Assembly: GCA_902496125.1 (NCBI GenBank)
Contig: CABUZU010000001.1
Span: forward strand, 1-51,505
DNA length: 51,505 bases
Source: an uncultured Lachnospiraceae bacterium
GTDB taxonomy: Bacteria > Bacillota > Clostridia > Lachnospirales > Lachnospiraceae
Reading direction: 5' to 3'
Shown here piece after piece: positions 33,712 through 42,385 of this stretch (position 1 is the first letter of the stretch; every line of letters starts with the position of its first letter). A program made the translations under genes and the position numbers. Under the pieces are notes generated by a model. That model saw only the letters and a program-made list of their open reading frames with translations, ran no database searches and was not told where the DNA came from.

Positions 33712-34782
33712 ATGTTTTTATCAAATGTTGCGTCAATTGAACGAGATGTTTTAATTCGAGCACTCGGTCTACAAAAGAATTACAAAGAAACCTATGAAGA
33801 AGATGGATTTGCTATCGATTTAGATAAATCTGGTTGCTATGGATGTCCATTTTATCAACGTAAAATAAATCCTGATGATTACTCTCCTGCTGAAATTCAA
33901 GATGCATACTCTTATTGTAAGACTTGTCCTACAGTTATGTACAAACGTACTTACAAGAAGGTTCAAACTCCTTATAATCATGCAAAAATAAAACTTGGCT
34001 ATCTTTCTCGATTACCAAAAAATTCTCTTAAATTGTTTTTACTTTATCATTTTCTATCTCCTGATAGATATGGTACATTATACGATTTAAATGTTCACGA
34101 ATTAGCTGAAATTATGAATTGCTCTCCTCAGACAATTTACAATAGCAATAATAAGTTGATAAATTTTGGCTATGTCATTGAAGGTGAGTCTTATTATCAG
34201 AGCTGTCTCACACTCTGCTTAAGTGAATACCACAATTATTTTGTAAATCCTATCGAAGATACTTCTAGTTATATTGTATTAACAAAAGAAATTCTACTAG
34301 GATTAATGACTCTTCCAGTAAATGCTCTACGTCTCGCTCTTCGTGCCTACTTAGAGCTTGATTATGATGCCCAAAGTGCAACAGATACTGGAAAGACCTT
34401 TTCTTTAAAAGAATTACAACATTATTTACCAGATTATTGTCATCCTAATATTATCCGTAAGGCTTTAGAACATCTAAAGGATATCTTTAGTGTTTCTATA
34501 TCTACTTACAGTACCGATATAATTATGGATTCTAAGAAAAATCCTCATCAAATTATCAAAAAGGAGAAGCAACTGGCACTTAATGCGATTAAACATTCTT
34601 CTTACCTAAGTATCAATAGTTCAGACCGTGACCGTGAAGACTTTGTGCGTTTAGCAGCTGAATATACTTGTCAAACGGTAAAAAAAGCTTTTTCCTATTT
34701 CCAACGACACAAAGTTAAAACTTCCAATTTAGGTGCATGGTTGAATTATTTTATTCACAATCCGATACCTGAAAAAACGTAG
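33712..34782 (+). CDS. Cys4 and winged-helix-like protein of unknown function near oriC
   Basis: A 356-residue soluble protein that matches no family I can name. Near the N-terminus are four cysteines in two C-x-x-C pairs (Cys42/45 and Cys69/72: GCYGCPFY and YCKTCP), a probable zinc or Fe-S site. A helix-turn-helix-like segment follows (VHELAEIMNCSPQTIYNSNNKLINFGYV), and a second similar unit occurs at SLKELQHYLPDYCHPNIIRKALEHL. A helical basic C-terminus ends LGAWLNYFIHNP, which recalls DnaD/replication-initiator ends. A TATAAT-like box and AAAGGAGGG precede the start. Position between parAB and the origin makes DNA binding in replication or segregation plausible, but this is inference. Confidence 0.7.
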   Translation: MFLSNVASIERDVLIRALGLQKNYKETYEEDGFAIDLDKSGCYGCPFYQRKINPDDYSPAEIQDAYSYCKTCPTVMYKRTYKKVQTPYNHAKIKLGYLSRLPKNSLKLFLLYHFLSPDRYGTLYDLNVHELAEIMNCSPQTIYNSNNKLINFGYVIEGESYYQSCLTLCLSEYHNYFVNPIEDTSSYIVLTKEILLGLMTLPVNALRLALRAYLELDYDAQSATDTGKTFSLKELQHYLPDYCHPNIIRKALEHLKDIFSVSISTYSTDIIMDSKKNPHQIIKKEKQLALNAIKHSSYLSINSSDRDREDFVRLAAEYTCQTVKKAFSYFQRHKVKTSNLGAWLNYFIHNPIPEKT

Positions 34783-34805
34783 CATTATGAAACTAAATAT
34801 AGTCG

Positions 34806-34833
34806 AAAGCCTTCTGAAATAAGAGGGCTTTTT
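34806..34833 (+). terminator. Terminator of the Cys4 protein gene
   Basis: AAAGCCTTCT (34806-34815) pairs with AGAGGGCTTT (34822-34831) with one wobble, then TT. Confidence 0.75.
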
Positions 34834-34905
34834 GTCGTGTCAATAATCTCTTTTTTTCATTTTAATTTTCATTTTTTCTAGTATAACACCTTTTTACCTA
34901 TTAAA

Positions 34906-35033
34906 TTTTTCATCATTTTCTTAAAAAAATCATCAATACTGTTATAAAAAAATCATCAGATATTTTTAATTATAAAACTGAAAAATTAATAATCAAAAAA
35001 ATCACCAGTATCAACTTTTTTCATCATTTTTCT
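34906..35033. repeat. AT-rich stretch with five phased TCATCA-type repeats
   Basis: This fills most of the 329-base gap before rsmG. TCATCA occurs at 34910, 34930, 34953 and 35021, and TCACCA at 35002. Three copies sit in the longer unit AAAAAAATCA(T/C)CA and two in TTTTTCATCATTTT. The spacings are 20, 23, 49 and 19 bases, near whole numbers of helical turns. No open frame or promoter was seen. It could be iteron-like binding sites or simple AT-rich drift. Confidence 0.45.
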
Positions 35034-35052
35034 AAATAATTCTGTAAAAAAA

Positions 35053-35098
35053 AAGTAGGTTGAAGTTAAACTATCCTTTGTATAACTTCAACCTACTT
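35053..35098 (-). terminator. Terminator of the mnmE-mnmG-rsmG transcript
   Basis: AAGTAGGTTGAAGTT (35053-35067) and AACTTCAACCTACTT (35084-35098) are exact inverted arms. A nine-T run follows on the minus strand. Confidence 0.9.
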
Positions 35099-35111
35099 CT
35101 ATAATCTTATT

Positions 35112-35816
35112 CTATAGTGGACTCTTCACTGGAGTTCCTGCTTTTCTAGGATACTTTTTCGGTGTATTTTCTTTCTTTCGAATCACCAACAAATTTCTTT
35201 CACTATCGCCTAAATTAAAACTATAATTTGCTTCTAACTGACATTTTAGTACCTTTAATGCATTGCTAGACTGCTCAATTTCTTCGTTTGCTTTTAACGA
35301 TTTATAAGCAATAAAACAACCATTTTTTTTCAAAAATGGAATGCAAAACTCTAATAAAATTGGTAAAGATGCTACCGCACGAGATACGCAAAAATCAAAT
35401 TGTTCCCTATAATCTGCATTTCTACCTAGCTCTTCTGCTCTTGCATGAATAGCCTCTATTCCTTCAAGACCTAATTGGGCAATTACATCATTTAAAAACT
35501 TTACTCTTTTATTTAAAGAATCCACTAATGTTACCTTTAAATTTGGATATAAAATCTTTAATGGAATACCTGGAAAGCCAGCTCCAGTACCCATATCAAG
35601 TACCTTGGCATCTTCTTTCCAATGTACAAATTTCGAAGCCATTACGCTGTCTAAATAATGTTTTTCTAACACTTCTTCATACTCTGTAATTGCCGTTAAA
35701 TTCATAACTTTATTCACTTCTATCATTTTATGATAATACATTAGAAACTGTTCTACTTGTTTATCATTTAAGCTAAATCCTTGTTCTTTAAATACTTCTT
35801 TTAATTTTTCTTTCAA
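35112..35816 (-). CDS. rsmG: 16S rRNA (guanine-N7) methyltransferase RsmG
   Basis: A 234-residue SAM-dependent enzyme that methylates G527 of 16S rRNA. It shows NLTAI near the N-terminus, the SAM motif VLDMGTGAGFPGIPLKI, VTLVDSLNKRVKFL, and FCVSRAVASLPILLEF. The length and the basic tail are normal. It lies eight bases after mnmG. Loss of this gene gives low-level streptomycin resistance in other bacteria. Confidence 0.96.
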   Translation of the reverse strand: MKEKLKEVFKEQGFSLNDKQVEQFLMYYHKMIEVNKVMNLTAITEYEEVLEKHYLDSVMASKFVHWKEDAKVLDMGTGAGFPGIPLKILYPNLKVTLVDSLNKRVKFLNDVIAQLGLEGIEAIHARAEELGRNADYREQFDFCVSRAVASLPILLEFCIPFLKKNGCFIAYKSLKANEEIEQSSNALKVLKCQLEANYSFNLGDSERNLLVIRKKENTPKKYPRKAGTPVKSPL

Positions 35817-35824
35817 TGTATCAC

Positions 35825-37699
35825 CTACTTATTTTGCTTTAAATATACAGTCAACACCGAAATATCAGCTGGTGAAACCCCTGAAATACGACTTGCCTGT
35901 CCAATTGACAATGGTTTATAAAGGTTTAATTTCTGAATTGCTTCTCTTCTTAGACCTTGAATTTGAGAGTAATCAAAATTAGGGTCTAACTTTCTTCCTT
36001 CTGCCTTTTTAAATTGATGTACCTGTTGTGTTTGACGTTTAATATAGCCTTCATATTTTAAATTAATATTAACTTGTTCACGCACATCTTCTGGCAATTC
36101 TTCTCTCTTTTCATCAATTTCGCCAACTAAATCATAATTTAATTCTGGTCTTCTTATAAGTTCGGCAAGCGTTGTTCCACTCTTTAATGGTGTACTATTA
36201 TTTGCTTCAAGAAAAGCTTGTACTTTCTTATTTGCACCAATGTTTGTACTCTTTAAACGCTCAAGTTCCTTATTTATTGCATCAATTTTATCTAAAACTG
36301 CCTGATATCTTTCATCGGAAATTAAACCAACTTTATGTCCAATTCCAGATAAACGAATGTCTGCATTATCCTGTCTTAATAACAAACGATATTCTGACCT
36401 TGAAGTCATCATTCGATAAGGTTCATGGTTTTCCTTTGTTACTAAATCATCGATTAAAACGCCGATATAAGCCTCTGAACGGTCAATAATGAGTAAATCC
36501 CTATCTAACACACTTAAAGCTGCATTTATGCCCGCTACAAGCCCTTGTGCGGCTGCTTCTTCATAACCCGAACTACCATTAAACTGTCCGCCAGCAAAAA
36601 GCCCCTTAATTTTCTTAAATTCTAAGGTAGCTCTTAACTGATTTGGATTAATACAATCATACTCAATTGCATAAGCGTTTCGAACAATCTTAACATGTTC
36701 AAGACCAGGAACTGTCTTATACATTTCATACTGTACGTCTTCTGGCAAAGAGCTTGACATCCCACCTAAATACATCTCATTTGTATATAATCCTTCTGGT
36801 TCAATAAATACCTGATGTCTATTTTTATCTGCAAATTTTACTACTTTATCTTCAATAGAAGGACAATATCTAGGACCTGTACCCTCAATTGCACCTGAAA
36901 ATAGTGGAGAACGGTCTAAATTTGCCTTAATAATCTCATGTGTTTTCTCATTCGTATAAGTTAACCAGCAAGAAACTTGGTCTTTTTGCACACTTTTAGG
37001 GTCTGTAGTAAATGAAAATGGTACAACCTTTTCATCACCAAATTGTTCTTCCATCTTACTAAAATCAATGCTTCTTCTATCAACTCTAGCAGGTGTACCG
37101 GTTTTAAATCTTACCATTTCAATTCCATTTGCTTTTAAACTATCAGTCAAATGGTTTGCTGCTTGGAGACCATTAGGTCCTGTATAATTACTAACATCTC
37201 CATAGATGCAACGAGCTCTTAAATAAGTTCCTGTACATAAAACAACGCTCTTACAATAATAAGTTGCACCAGAGAAGGTTTTTACACCTTTTATTGTGCC
37301 ATTTTCTACAATTAATTCGCTAACCTCTGCCTGTCGAATGGTCAAATGGTCTGTATTTTCTAATGTAAATCTCATTTGTCTACTATAATCTTGTTTGTCA
37401 GCCTGTGCTCTTAAGGAATGTACAGCAGGTCCTTTCGACTGGTTAAGCATCTTAGATTGGATAAAGGACTTATCAATATTTTTACCCATTTCTCCACCTA
37501 ATGCATCAATTTCACGAACCAAATGTCCCTTTGAGCTTCCACCTACATTAGGATTACATGGCATTAAAGCAATACTATCTACGCTGACTGTAAACATAAT
37601 AGTTTCAAGTCCAAGTCTTGCAGATGCTAATGCAGCTTCACAGCCTGCATGACCAGCACCTACAACTACTACATCATATTTTTCTACTAAATTAGGCAT
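35825..37699 (-). CDS. mnmG: tRNA uridine-34 modification enzyme MnmG (GidA)
   Basis: A 624-residue FAD protein that, with MnmE, adds the carboxymethylaminomethyl group to U34 of tRNAs. The FAD-binding start is VVVGAGHAGCEAALASARLG. MPCNPNVGGSSKGHLVREIDALGG, GTYLRARCIYGD and the GGQFNGSSGYEEAAAQGLVAGINA block are all present, as is the C-terminal helical domain ending in LRREAIQKLNLYKP. It lies 18 bases after mnmE, which encodes its partner. Confidence 0.97.
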   Translation of the reverse strand: MPNLVEKYDVVVVGAGHAGCEAALASARLGLETIMFTVSVDSIALMPCNPNVGGSSKGHLVREIDALGGEMGKNIDKSFIQSKMLNQSKGPAVHSLRAQADKQDYSRQMRFTLENTDHLTIRQAEVSELIVENGTIKGVKTFSGATYYCKSVVLCTGTYLRARCIYGDVSNYTGPNGLQAANHLTDSLKANGIEMVRFKTGTPARVDRRSIDFSKMEEQFGDEKVVPFSFTTDPKSVQKDQVSCWLTYTNEKTHEIIKANLDRSPLFSGAIEGTGPRYCPSIEDKVVKFADKNRHQVFIEPEGLYTNEMYLGGMSSSLPEDVQYEMYKTVPGLEHVKIVRNAYAIEYDCINPNQLRATLEFKKIKGLFAGGQFNGSSGYEEAAAQGLVAGINAALSVLDRDLLIIDRSEAYIGVLIDDLVTKENHEPYRMMTSRSEYRLLLRQDNADIRLSGIGHKVGLISDERYQAVLDKIDAINKELERLKSTNIGANKKVQAFLEANNSTPLKSGTTLAELIRRPELNYDLVGEIDEKREELPEDVREQVNINLKYEGYIKRQTQQVHQFKKAEGRKLDPNFDYSQIQGLRREAIQKLNLYKPLSIGQASRISGVSPADISVLTVYLKQNK

Positions 37700-37717
37700 T
37701 GTAGCACCTCATTTCTA

Positions 37718-39097
37718 TTATTTGCCCATACAGAATTTACTAAATATTTCATTTACCAAATCATCTTCTACAGATTCGCCAATAATCATTCCCAATTGCT
37801 CATATGCATCCATTAAATCAATTGAGAAAAAATCCTCTGGCATTTCATTGTGAATGCTATCTAACACTAATGCTAAGCTTTTTCTAGCATTCTCTAAAGC
37901 CACTTTATGTCTAGCATTAGTAAGATAAAGCTCATCATTAAACTTGATTTCATTTTGATAAAATAGGTCTTTTATTTTCTCTTTTAATTCTACAAATCCT
38001 GTAGCCTCTTTTGCTGAAAAAGCAATCACAGTTTTATTCGTTAACCTACTAATTTCTTCTTGTGAAATCACCGCTTCTAAATCGCTTTTATTATATAATA
38101 CAATTACCTTTTTATCTTGAATCTGGTTGATAATTTCATAGTCATTATCATCTAAGTTTCTGGTTGCGTCAACTACATATAAGATTAAATCTGCATTCTG
38201 TGCCTGTTCTTTTGCTCTTGTAACACCAATTTTTTCTACAATATCCTCAGTATCTCTAATTCCAGCTGTATCTACAATATTTAAACTAATCCCATCTAAG
38301 GTAATATGCTCTTCTAATGTATCCCTTGTCGTTCCTGCAATATCGGTAACAATCGCTCTTTCTGAGCCTACTAATAGGTTTAATAGAGAAGATTTACCCG
38401 CATTAGGCTTTCCTAAAATAACGGTCTTAATTCCCTCTGCTAAAATTCGACCATCTTCTGAATTTCGAAGTAAATTATCCACATCTTTTAACAAGATATC
38501 AATCGTTTTCTCTAATTTCTGTGGATAACCATCTAAACTAATGTGTTCTGGATCATCTAAAGCCGACTCAATATACGCAATCTCATAAATTACTTTCTCT
38601 CGCAATTCTTTTACTTTCTTTGATACTTGCCCTGAAAGTTGGCCTACTGCACTGTGTAAAGCAAATTCGTTTTGCGAATTAATTACATCGATGACAGCCT
38701 CTGCTTGAGATAAATCAATTCGTCCATTTAAAAATGCTCTCTTTGTAAATTCTCCTGCTTCTGCTGGACGTACTCCTTGCTTTAATACGGTTTCTAATAC
38801 CTTTCTAGTAACTAATACACCACCATGACAGTTAATTTCAATAACATCTTCCGCTGTATAGCTTCCTGGTCCTCTCATAACAGAAACTAAAACTTCATCT
38901 ATTACCTCATCTCCATCGCAAATATGACCATAATGAAGAGTATACGTTGGAGCATCTATTAGTTTCTTTTTCTTATTTTTAGGCTTAAAAATTTTATCTG
39001 CTACTAAAATTGCATCAGGTCCACTCATTCTTACTATTCCAATACCAGAATGGCTCATTGCAGTTCCAATTGCAGCAATTGTATCATTATGATTCAT
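37718..39097 (-). CDS. mnmE: tRNA modification GTPase MnmE (TrmE)
   Basis: A 459-residue G protein forming a complex with MnmG for U34 modification. It has the N-terminal folate-binding domain (DTIAAIGTAMSHSGIGIVRMSG) and a helical domain with an inserted G domain: GKPNAGKSSLLN, then DIAGTTRDT, DTAGIRDT, and NKSDL. The C-terminus ends FCMGK, the C-x-G-K motif needed for modification. A terminator in the 65 bases upstream separates it from jag. Confidence 0.97.
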   Translation of the reverse strand: MNHNDTIAAIGTAMSHSGIGIVRMSGPDAILVADKIFKPKNKKKKLIDAPTYTLHYGHICDGDEVIDEVLVSVMRGPGSYTAEDVIEINCHGGVLVTRKVLETVLKQGVRPAEAGEFTKRAFLNGRIDLSQAEAVIDVINSQNEFALHSAVGQLSGQVSKKVKELREKVIYEIAYIESALDDPEHISLDGYPQKLEKTIDILLKDVDNLLRNSEDGRILAEGIKTVILGKPNAGKSSLLNLLVGSERAIVTDIAGTTRDTLEEHITLDGISLNIVDTAGIRDTEDIVEKIGVTRAKEQAQNADLILYVVDATRNLDDNDYEIINQIQDKKVIVLYNKSDLEAVISQEEISRLTNKTVIAFSAKEATGFVELKEKIKDLFYQNEIKFNDELYLTNARHKVALENARKSLALVLDSIHNEMPEDFFSIDLMDAYEQLGMIIGESVEDDLVNEIFSKFCMGK

Positions 39098-39124
39098 AAA
39101 ACGCCTCCATTTATAAATTATTCA

Positions 39125-39153
39125 CAAAAGGGGATGCCATTTTGACATCCCCT
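39125..39153 (-). terminator. Terminator downstream of jag
   Basis: AGGGGATG (39129-39136) and CATCCCCT (39146-39153) are exact inverted arms, with TTTTG following on the minus strand. It splits rpmH-to-jag from mnmE-to-rsmG. Confidence 0.8.
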
Positions 39154-39162
39154 CTATTATTT

Positions 39163-39975
39163 CTATTCTTCTGTTGTAGACTCCTCAACTGGGCTATCAA
39201 CAGCTTCCTCACGGTTTTGAGTAAAATCATGATTATACTCATGACGCTCTTGACGATATTTACTATGACCGTTTGTTCTATAATTATTGTTATAACGACC
39301 ATATCCACTCTTACTACTATTTCCTCTAGCCGCATAAGATTTCTCTCTCTTTAGAGAAATTACAATATGACGGAAAGGCTCTTCACCCTCACTACGAGTA
39401 ACGACATATTTGTCATTTTGTAATGCTGAATGAATCACTCTTCGTTCATAAGGATTCATAGGTTCAAGTGATACTGGACGTTTGGTTTTCTTTACTTTAA
39501 AAGCAATATTTCTTGCAAGATTTTCTAAAGTTTCTTTTCTTCTTTCACGATAATTTTCTGTATCTAGTTTTACGCGAATATATTCATCTTCGTTCTTATT
39601 CACGATTAAACCAGTTAAATACTGTAAAGAATCTAAGGTCTGTCCTCTTTTTCCGATTAAGATACCCATATCTTCACCGATTAGGTTAATATCCATTACT
39701 TTTTCTTCTTCATTAACCTTACAGTCTACCGTTACATCAATTCCCATTGCTTTACATACTTGCTGTAAAAAGTCCTCTGGAGTTTTTGTAACTGGAACTT
39801 CTTCTTCTTTCACCCATGCCTTAATTATCGCTGGTTTTCTACCAATTCCGAAAAGACCTGCACTACCTTTTTCAATCACTTCATATTCAATTTTATCACT
39901 AGTAGTCTCTAGTTTGATTAATGCTTGTGTTACTGCATCCTCTACTGTTTTAGCAGAAATTTCTACTGCATCCAT
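39163..39975 (-). CDS. khpB: RNA-binding protein Jag/KhpB (SpoIIIJ-associated)
   Basis: A 270-residue cytosolic RNA-binding protein. ATG 39975 has GGAGGT six bases upstream, better than ATG 40002, which overlaps the yidC stop. Domains in order are Jag-N (DAVEISAKTVEDAVTQALIKLE), a KH domain (GILIGKRGQTLDSLQYLTGLIVNK) and R3H (LARNIAFKVKKTKRPVSLEPMNPYERRVIH). An Asn/Arg/Tyr-rich disordered stretch and an acidic end follow. With KhpA it is known to affect cell elongation in cocci. Its place behind yidC is conserved. Confidence 0.95.
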   Translation of the reverse strand: MDAVEISAKTVEDAVTQALIKLETTSDKIEYEVIEKGSAGLFGIGRKPAIIKAWVKEEEVPVTKTPEDFLQQVCKAMGIDVTVDCKVNEEEKVMDINLIGEDMGILIGKRGQTLDSLQYLTGLIVNKNEDEYIRVKLDTENYRERRKETLENLARNIAFKVKKTKRPVSLEPMNPYERRVIHSALQNDKYVVTRSEGEEPFRHIVISLKREKSYAARGNSSKSGYGRYNNNYRTNGHSKYRQERHEYNHDFTQNREEAVDSPVEESTTEE

Positions 39976-40001
39976 CACACGACCTCCGCTAAATAAAGAC
40001 A

Positions 40002-41279
40002 TTATTTCTTTGTCTTCTTTTCATTATAATTCTGTACCATACGAGCTTTTGAAGCTATGCCACCGTCTTTATAATTGTGATTTTCGTAATATTTAGAGCT
40101 ATCAACGTTCTTTAAATTTTTACTTGGCATGGTAGGCTCTTTCTTTACTTTAGTTTCTACTTTTTTACTATTATTACGATTTGCATTTGAAGCTTTTCCA
40201 CTTGCATCATCTCTAATAGGTGGTAGACCTTGTTTTGCTCGTTTCTTATTTTGCTTTTCTCGATTCTTCGCAATCATATCATCAATTGATATTCGATTCA
40301 TATAAGCATTGATACCTAATTGCTGGAAAATTCTTACTGTAGCACTTGCAATCCAATAAATACCAAGACCTGCTGGTAATGTGATACAAAATACAGCTGA
40401 CATAATTGGCATAAAAGTATTCATGCTCTTCATCGTTGCATTCATTGTATCATTCGCTTGTGAATTAGCATTGTTATTGTTTACTGACATTGTTAATTTC
40501 GTACTTAACCATTGAGTAAACCATGCTAAAATTGGAATAATAAGTGCAATAGAAAGCTTAAATCCAGGTGCTTCAGCTAAATTAATTCCTCCAAAAAAGG
40601 AATTCATACTCATAATTTGATTAATATGAGGCTGAATTTGACTTGCAATATTAGGGAATAGGTCTGTAAACTGTCCCCATTCTTTTATATCAAACTTATA
40701 GAATAAATCTACTAAATAATTTAATGATTCAGTTGACGAACCATCTAATAAATACTTACTTGTAGGCATTGAGTTTGCCGCTGCTAAATCTGCAATTTTT
40801 GTTACAAATCCGTCCTGTGCAACTGCTACATTTACAATTTCCATGAATACAGATTTAATACTCGTTACATAAGCTGGCACATTATAAATTACACGATATA
40901 ATGCTAATAAAATTAACATTTGCACAATCATCGGCATACAACCAGCTGTCATGGAAACACCATATTTTTCATAAACCGCCTGCTGCTCAGCCTGCTGCTT
41001 TTGCATAGACGCTTGGTCTGTTTTTCCTTTATACTTTGCTGCAATCTTTTGAAGTTCGGGACTCATTACAGCATTCATTTTCGAAAATTTCTGTTGTTTA
41101 AATGTTAATGGGAGTATAAAAAGATTAATTATTATAGTAAATAAAATAATAGCTAATGCAATGTTTGGAATGCCTATCAACTCACAAAACTTAAAAATTG
41201 CATTCATCAGATATCCCAGTACTTTTGCAACGGGTCCCAAAATAATCCCATCATACTGGGTTAGTACAATATAATTCAA
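40002..41279 (-). CDS. yidC: Membrane protein insertase YidC/Oxa1
   Basis: A 425-residue membrane insertase with about five helices. It shows IALAIILFTIIINLFILPLTFKQQKFSKMNAVMSPELQKIAAKYKGK and the second-half block MSAVFCITLPAGLGIYWIASATVRIFQQL. It helps fold and insert membrane proteins with or without Sec. A long loop (about 135-235) separates the first helices, and a basic hydrophilic tail (KNREKQNKKRAKQ and onward) probably contacts ribosomes. No lipobox is seen, unlike Bacillus SpoIIIJ. It stands between yidD and jag as usual. Confidence 0.95.
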   Translation of the reverse strand: MNYIVLTQYDGIILGPVAKVLGYLMNAIFKFCELIGIPNIALAIILFTIIINLFILPLTFKQQKFSKMNAVMSPELQKIAAKYKGKTDQASMQKQQAEQQAVYEKYGVSMTAGCMPMIVQMLILLALYRVIYNVPAYVTSIKSVFMEIVNVAVAQDGFVTKIADLAAANSMPTSKYLLDGSSTESLNYLVDLFYKFDIKEWGQFTDLFPNIASQIQPHINQIMSMNSFFGGINLAEAPGFKLSIALIIPILAWFTQWLSTKLTMSVNNNNANSQANDTMNATMKSMNTFMPIMSAVFCITLPAGLGIYWIASATVRIFQQLGINAYMNRISIDDMIAKNREKQNKKRAKQGLPPIRDDASGKASNANRNNSKKVETKVKKEPTMPSKNLKNVDSSKYYENHNYKDGGIASKARMVQNYNEKKTKK

Positions 41280-41302
41280 AGGTTTGTCCTCCTACTTTTT
41301 GT

Positions 41303-41515
41303 TTAAGGAACAGGATCATATCCTCCTTTGGCAAAAGGATTACATCTCAATATTCGATAAACTGACAATACCCCACCTTTAATGACACCATATTTCTCTA
41401 ATGCTTCAATTGCATATTGAGAACATGTTGGATAATACTTACAACATGGTGCTATTTTCAATGGGGACAGATACTTTCGATATATTTTGATACAAAAAAT
41501 CAAACATCGTTTCAT
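41303..41515 (-). CDS. yidD: Membrane protein insertion efficiency factor YidD
   Basis: A 70-residue peripheral membrane protein. With ATG 41515 (six bases after the rnpA stop) it reads KRCLIFCIKIYRKYLSPLK, then CKYYPTCSQYAIEALEKYG and ILRCNPFAKGGYDPVP, which is the complete YidD pattern with its conserved cysteines. The GTG at 41524 is a less likely start. The order rnpA-yidD-yidC is conserved across bacteria. Confidence 0.95.
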   Translation of the reverse strand: MKRCLIFCIKIYRKYLSPLKIAPCCKYYPTCSQYAIEALEKYGVIKGGVLSVYRILRCNPFAKGGYDPVP

Positions 41516-41520
41516 TATTA

Positions 41521-41871
41521 TCACTCTTTTTCATTGTTAACTAACAAATTATGAATTTTAAATAAATGCAACAATGCACTCTCTATTTCCTTGTAATCTT
41601 TATCTTTTGCACTTTGACGAGCTATTACAACAATATCATAACCCGTTTTTACTTGATTTACATGTAATCTAAAACTTTCCTTAATTAAACGTTTCACACG
41701 ATGCCTTACTACACTATTTCCTACTTTTTTACTAACGGAAATCCCAATCCTTACCGAATTATCTTCTACTTTAGATACATACATCACTAAATAACGATTG
41801 GCTTTTGATTTCCCATTCTTATAAATCTTGATGAAATCTTCGTTTTTTTTAATAGAAATTATAGAATTCAT
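41521..41871 (-). CDS. rnpA: Ribonuclease P protein component
   Basis: A 116-residue basic protein that assists the RNase P RNA in 5' tRNA maturation. It has IKKNEDFIKIYKNGKSKANRYLVMYV and the RNR-like signature region VSKKVGNSVVRHRVKRLIKESFR. ATG 41871 fits family length, but no good ribosome site is seen before it. An upstream in-frame GTG (41892) would lie inside the hairpin that follows rpmH, so initiation may depend on that structure or on coupling. Confidence 0.93.
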   Translation of the reverse strand: MNSIISIKKNEDFIKIYKNGKSKANRYLVMYVSKVEDNSVRIGISVSKKVGNSVVRHRVKRLIKESFRLHVNQVKTGYDIVVIARQSAKDKDYKEIESALLHLFKIHNLLVNNEKE

Positions 41872-41886
41872 AAAGTCAAAACAAAA

Positions 41887-41906
41887 GGCCACAAAAAAAT
41901 TGCGGC
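41887..41906 (-). promoter_or_regulatory. rpmH-rnpA attenuator-like hairpin
   Basis: GGCCACAA (41887-41894) and TTGCGGCC (41899-41906) pair with one wobble, directly after the rpmH stop and before a TTTTG on the minus strand. A partial terminator or processing site here would lower rnpA relative to the far more abundant L34. Confidence 0.6.
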
Positions 41907-42041
41907 CTATGCTGATAATTTCTTTCTACCTTTTGCTCTTCTTGCCTGCAATACTTTTCTTCCACCAGCAGAACTCATTCTTGCTCTAAAACCATGTACT
42001 TTAGATCTCTGTCTTTTCTTTGGCTGAAATGTCATTTTCAT
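41907..42041 (-). CDS. rpmH: 50S ribosomal protein L34
   Basis: A 44-residue, very basic ribosomal protein, MKMTFQPKKRQRSKVHGFRAR at the start and GRKKLSA at the end, complete and unchanged from the family. AAGGAGG lies about ten bases before the ATG. It is the first gene of the rpmH-rnpA-yidD-yidC-jag transcript and faces away from dnaA, with the origin between. Confidence 0.97.
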   Translation of the reverse strand: MKMTFQPKKRQRSKVHGFRARMSSAGGRKVLQARRAKGRKKLSA

Positions 42042-42151
42042 TATACATACACCTCCTTAAACAAATAATTATAGTAAAACATCATTCCCATTATATTAGA
42101 AGATTATAGTTACGTCAAGTATTTTTTTATTTTTAGAAAAAATATCTAAAG

Positions 42152-42251
42152 TTATCCACAATAACCCCCTAGTTATCCACAAGTTATCCACAATTTTTAA
42201 AGTTATCCACAAAATATCCACACTATGTGGATAACTTGTGACTTATCCACT
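42152..42251. other. oriC part 1: DnaA-box cluster upstream of dnaA
   Basis: The 344-base rpmH-dnaA gap carries exact TTATCCACA boxes at 42152, 42173, 42184 and 42203, a reverse box TGTGGATAA at 42226, and near-matches at 42214 (TATCCACAC) and 42243 (TTATCCACT). This is the upstream half of a bipartite Firmicutes origin and can also autoregulate dnaA. Confidence 0.9.
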
Positions 42252-42312
42252 ATATCTCGTGTATAAGATAGTTCATTTTTCTACATATTGTGTATAAAGA
42301 CTGCATTTACGA

Positions 42313-42341
42313 TTGACTTGTTTTTTTTCCTTAATTATAGT
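42313..42341 (+). promoter_or_regulatory. dnaA promoter
   Basis: TTGACT (42313-42318), a 17-base spacer and TATAGT (42336-42341) lie 45 bases before the dnaA start, downstream of the DnaA boxes. Confidence 0.8.
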
Positions 42342-42385
42342 AAACTTGGAATCGAACATGATAACAATGTAAAGAGAGGAATTTT

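Noticed and set aside
36172..36489. 105-codon open frame on the plus strand
   Set aside because: It lies wholly antisense to mnmG, with no ribosome site and no family resemblance.
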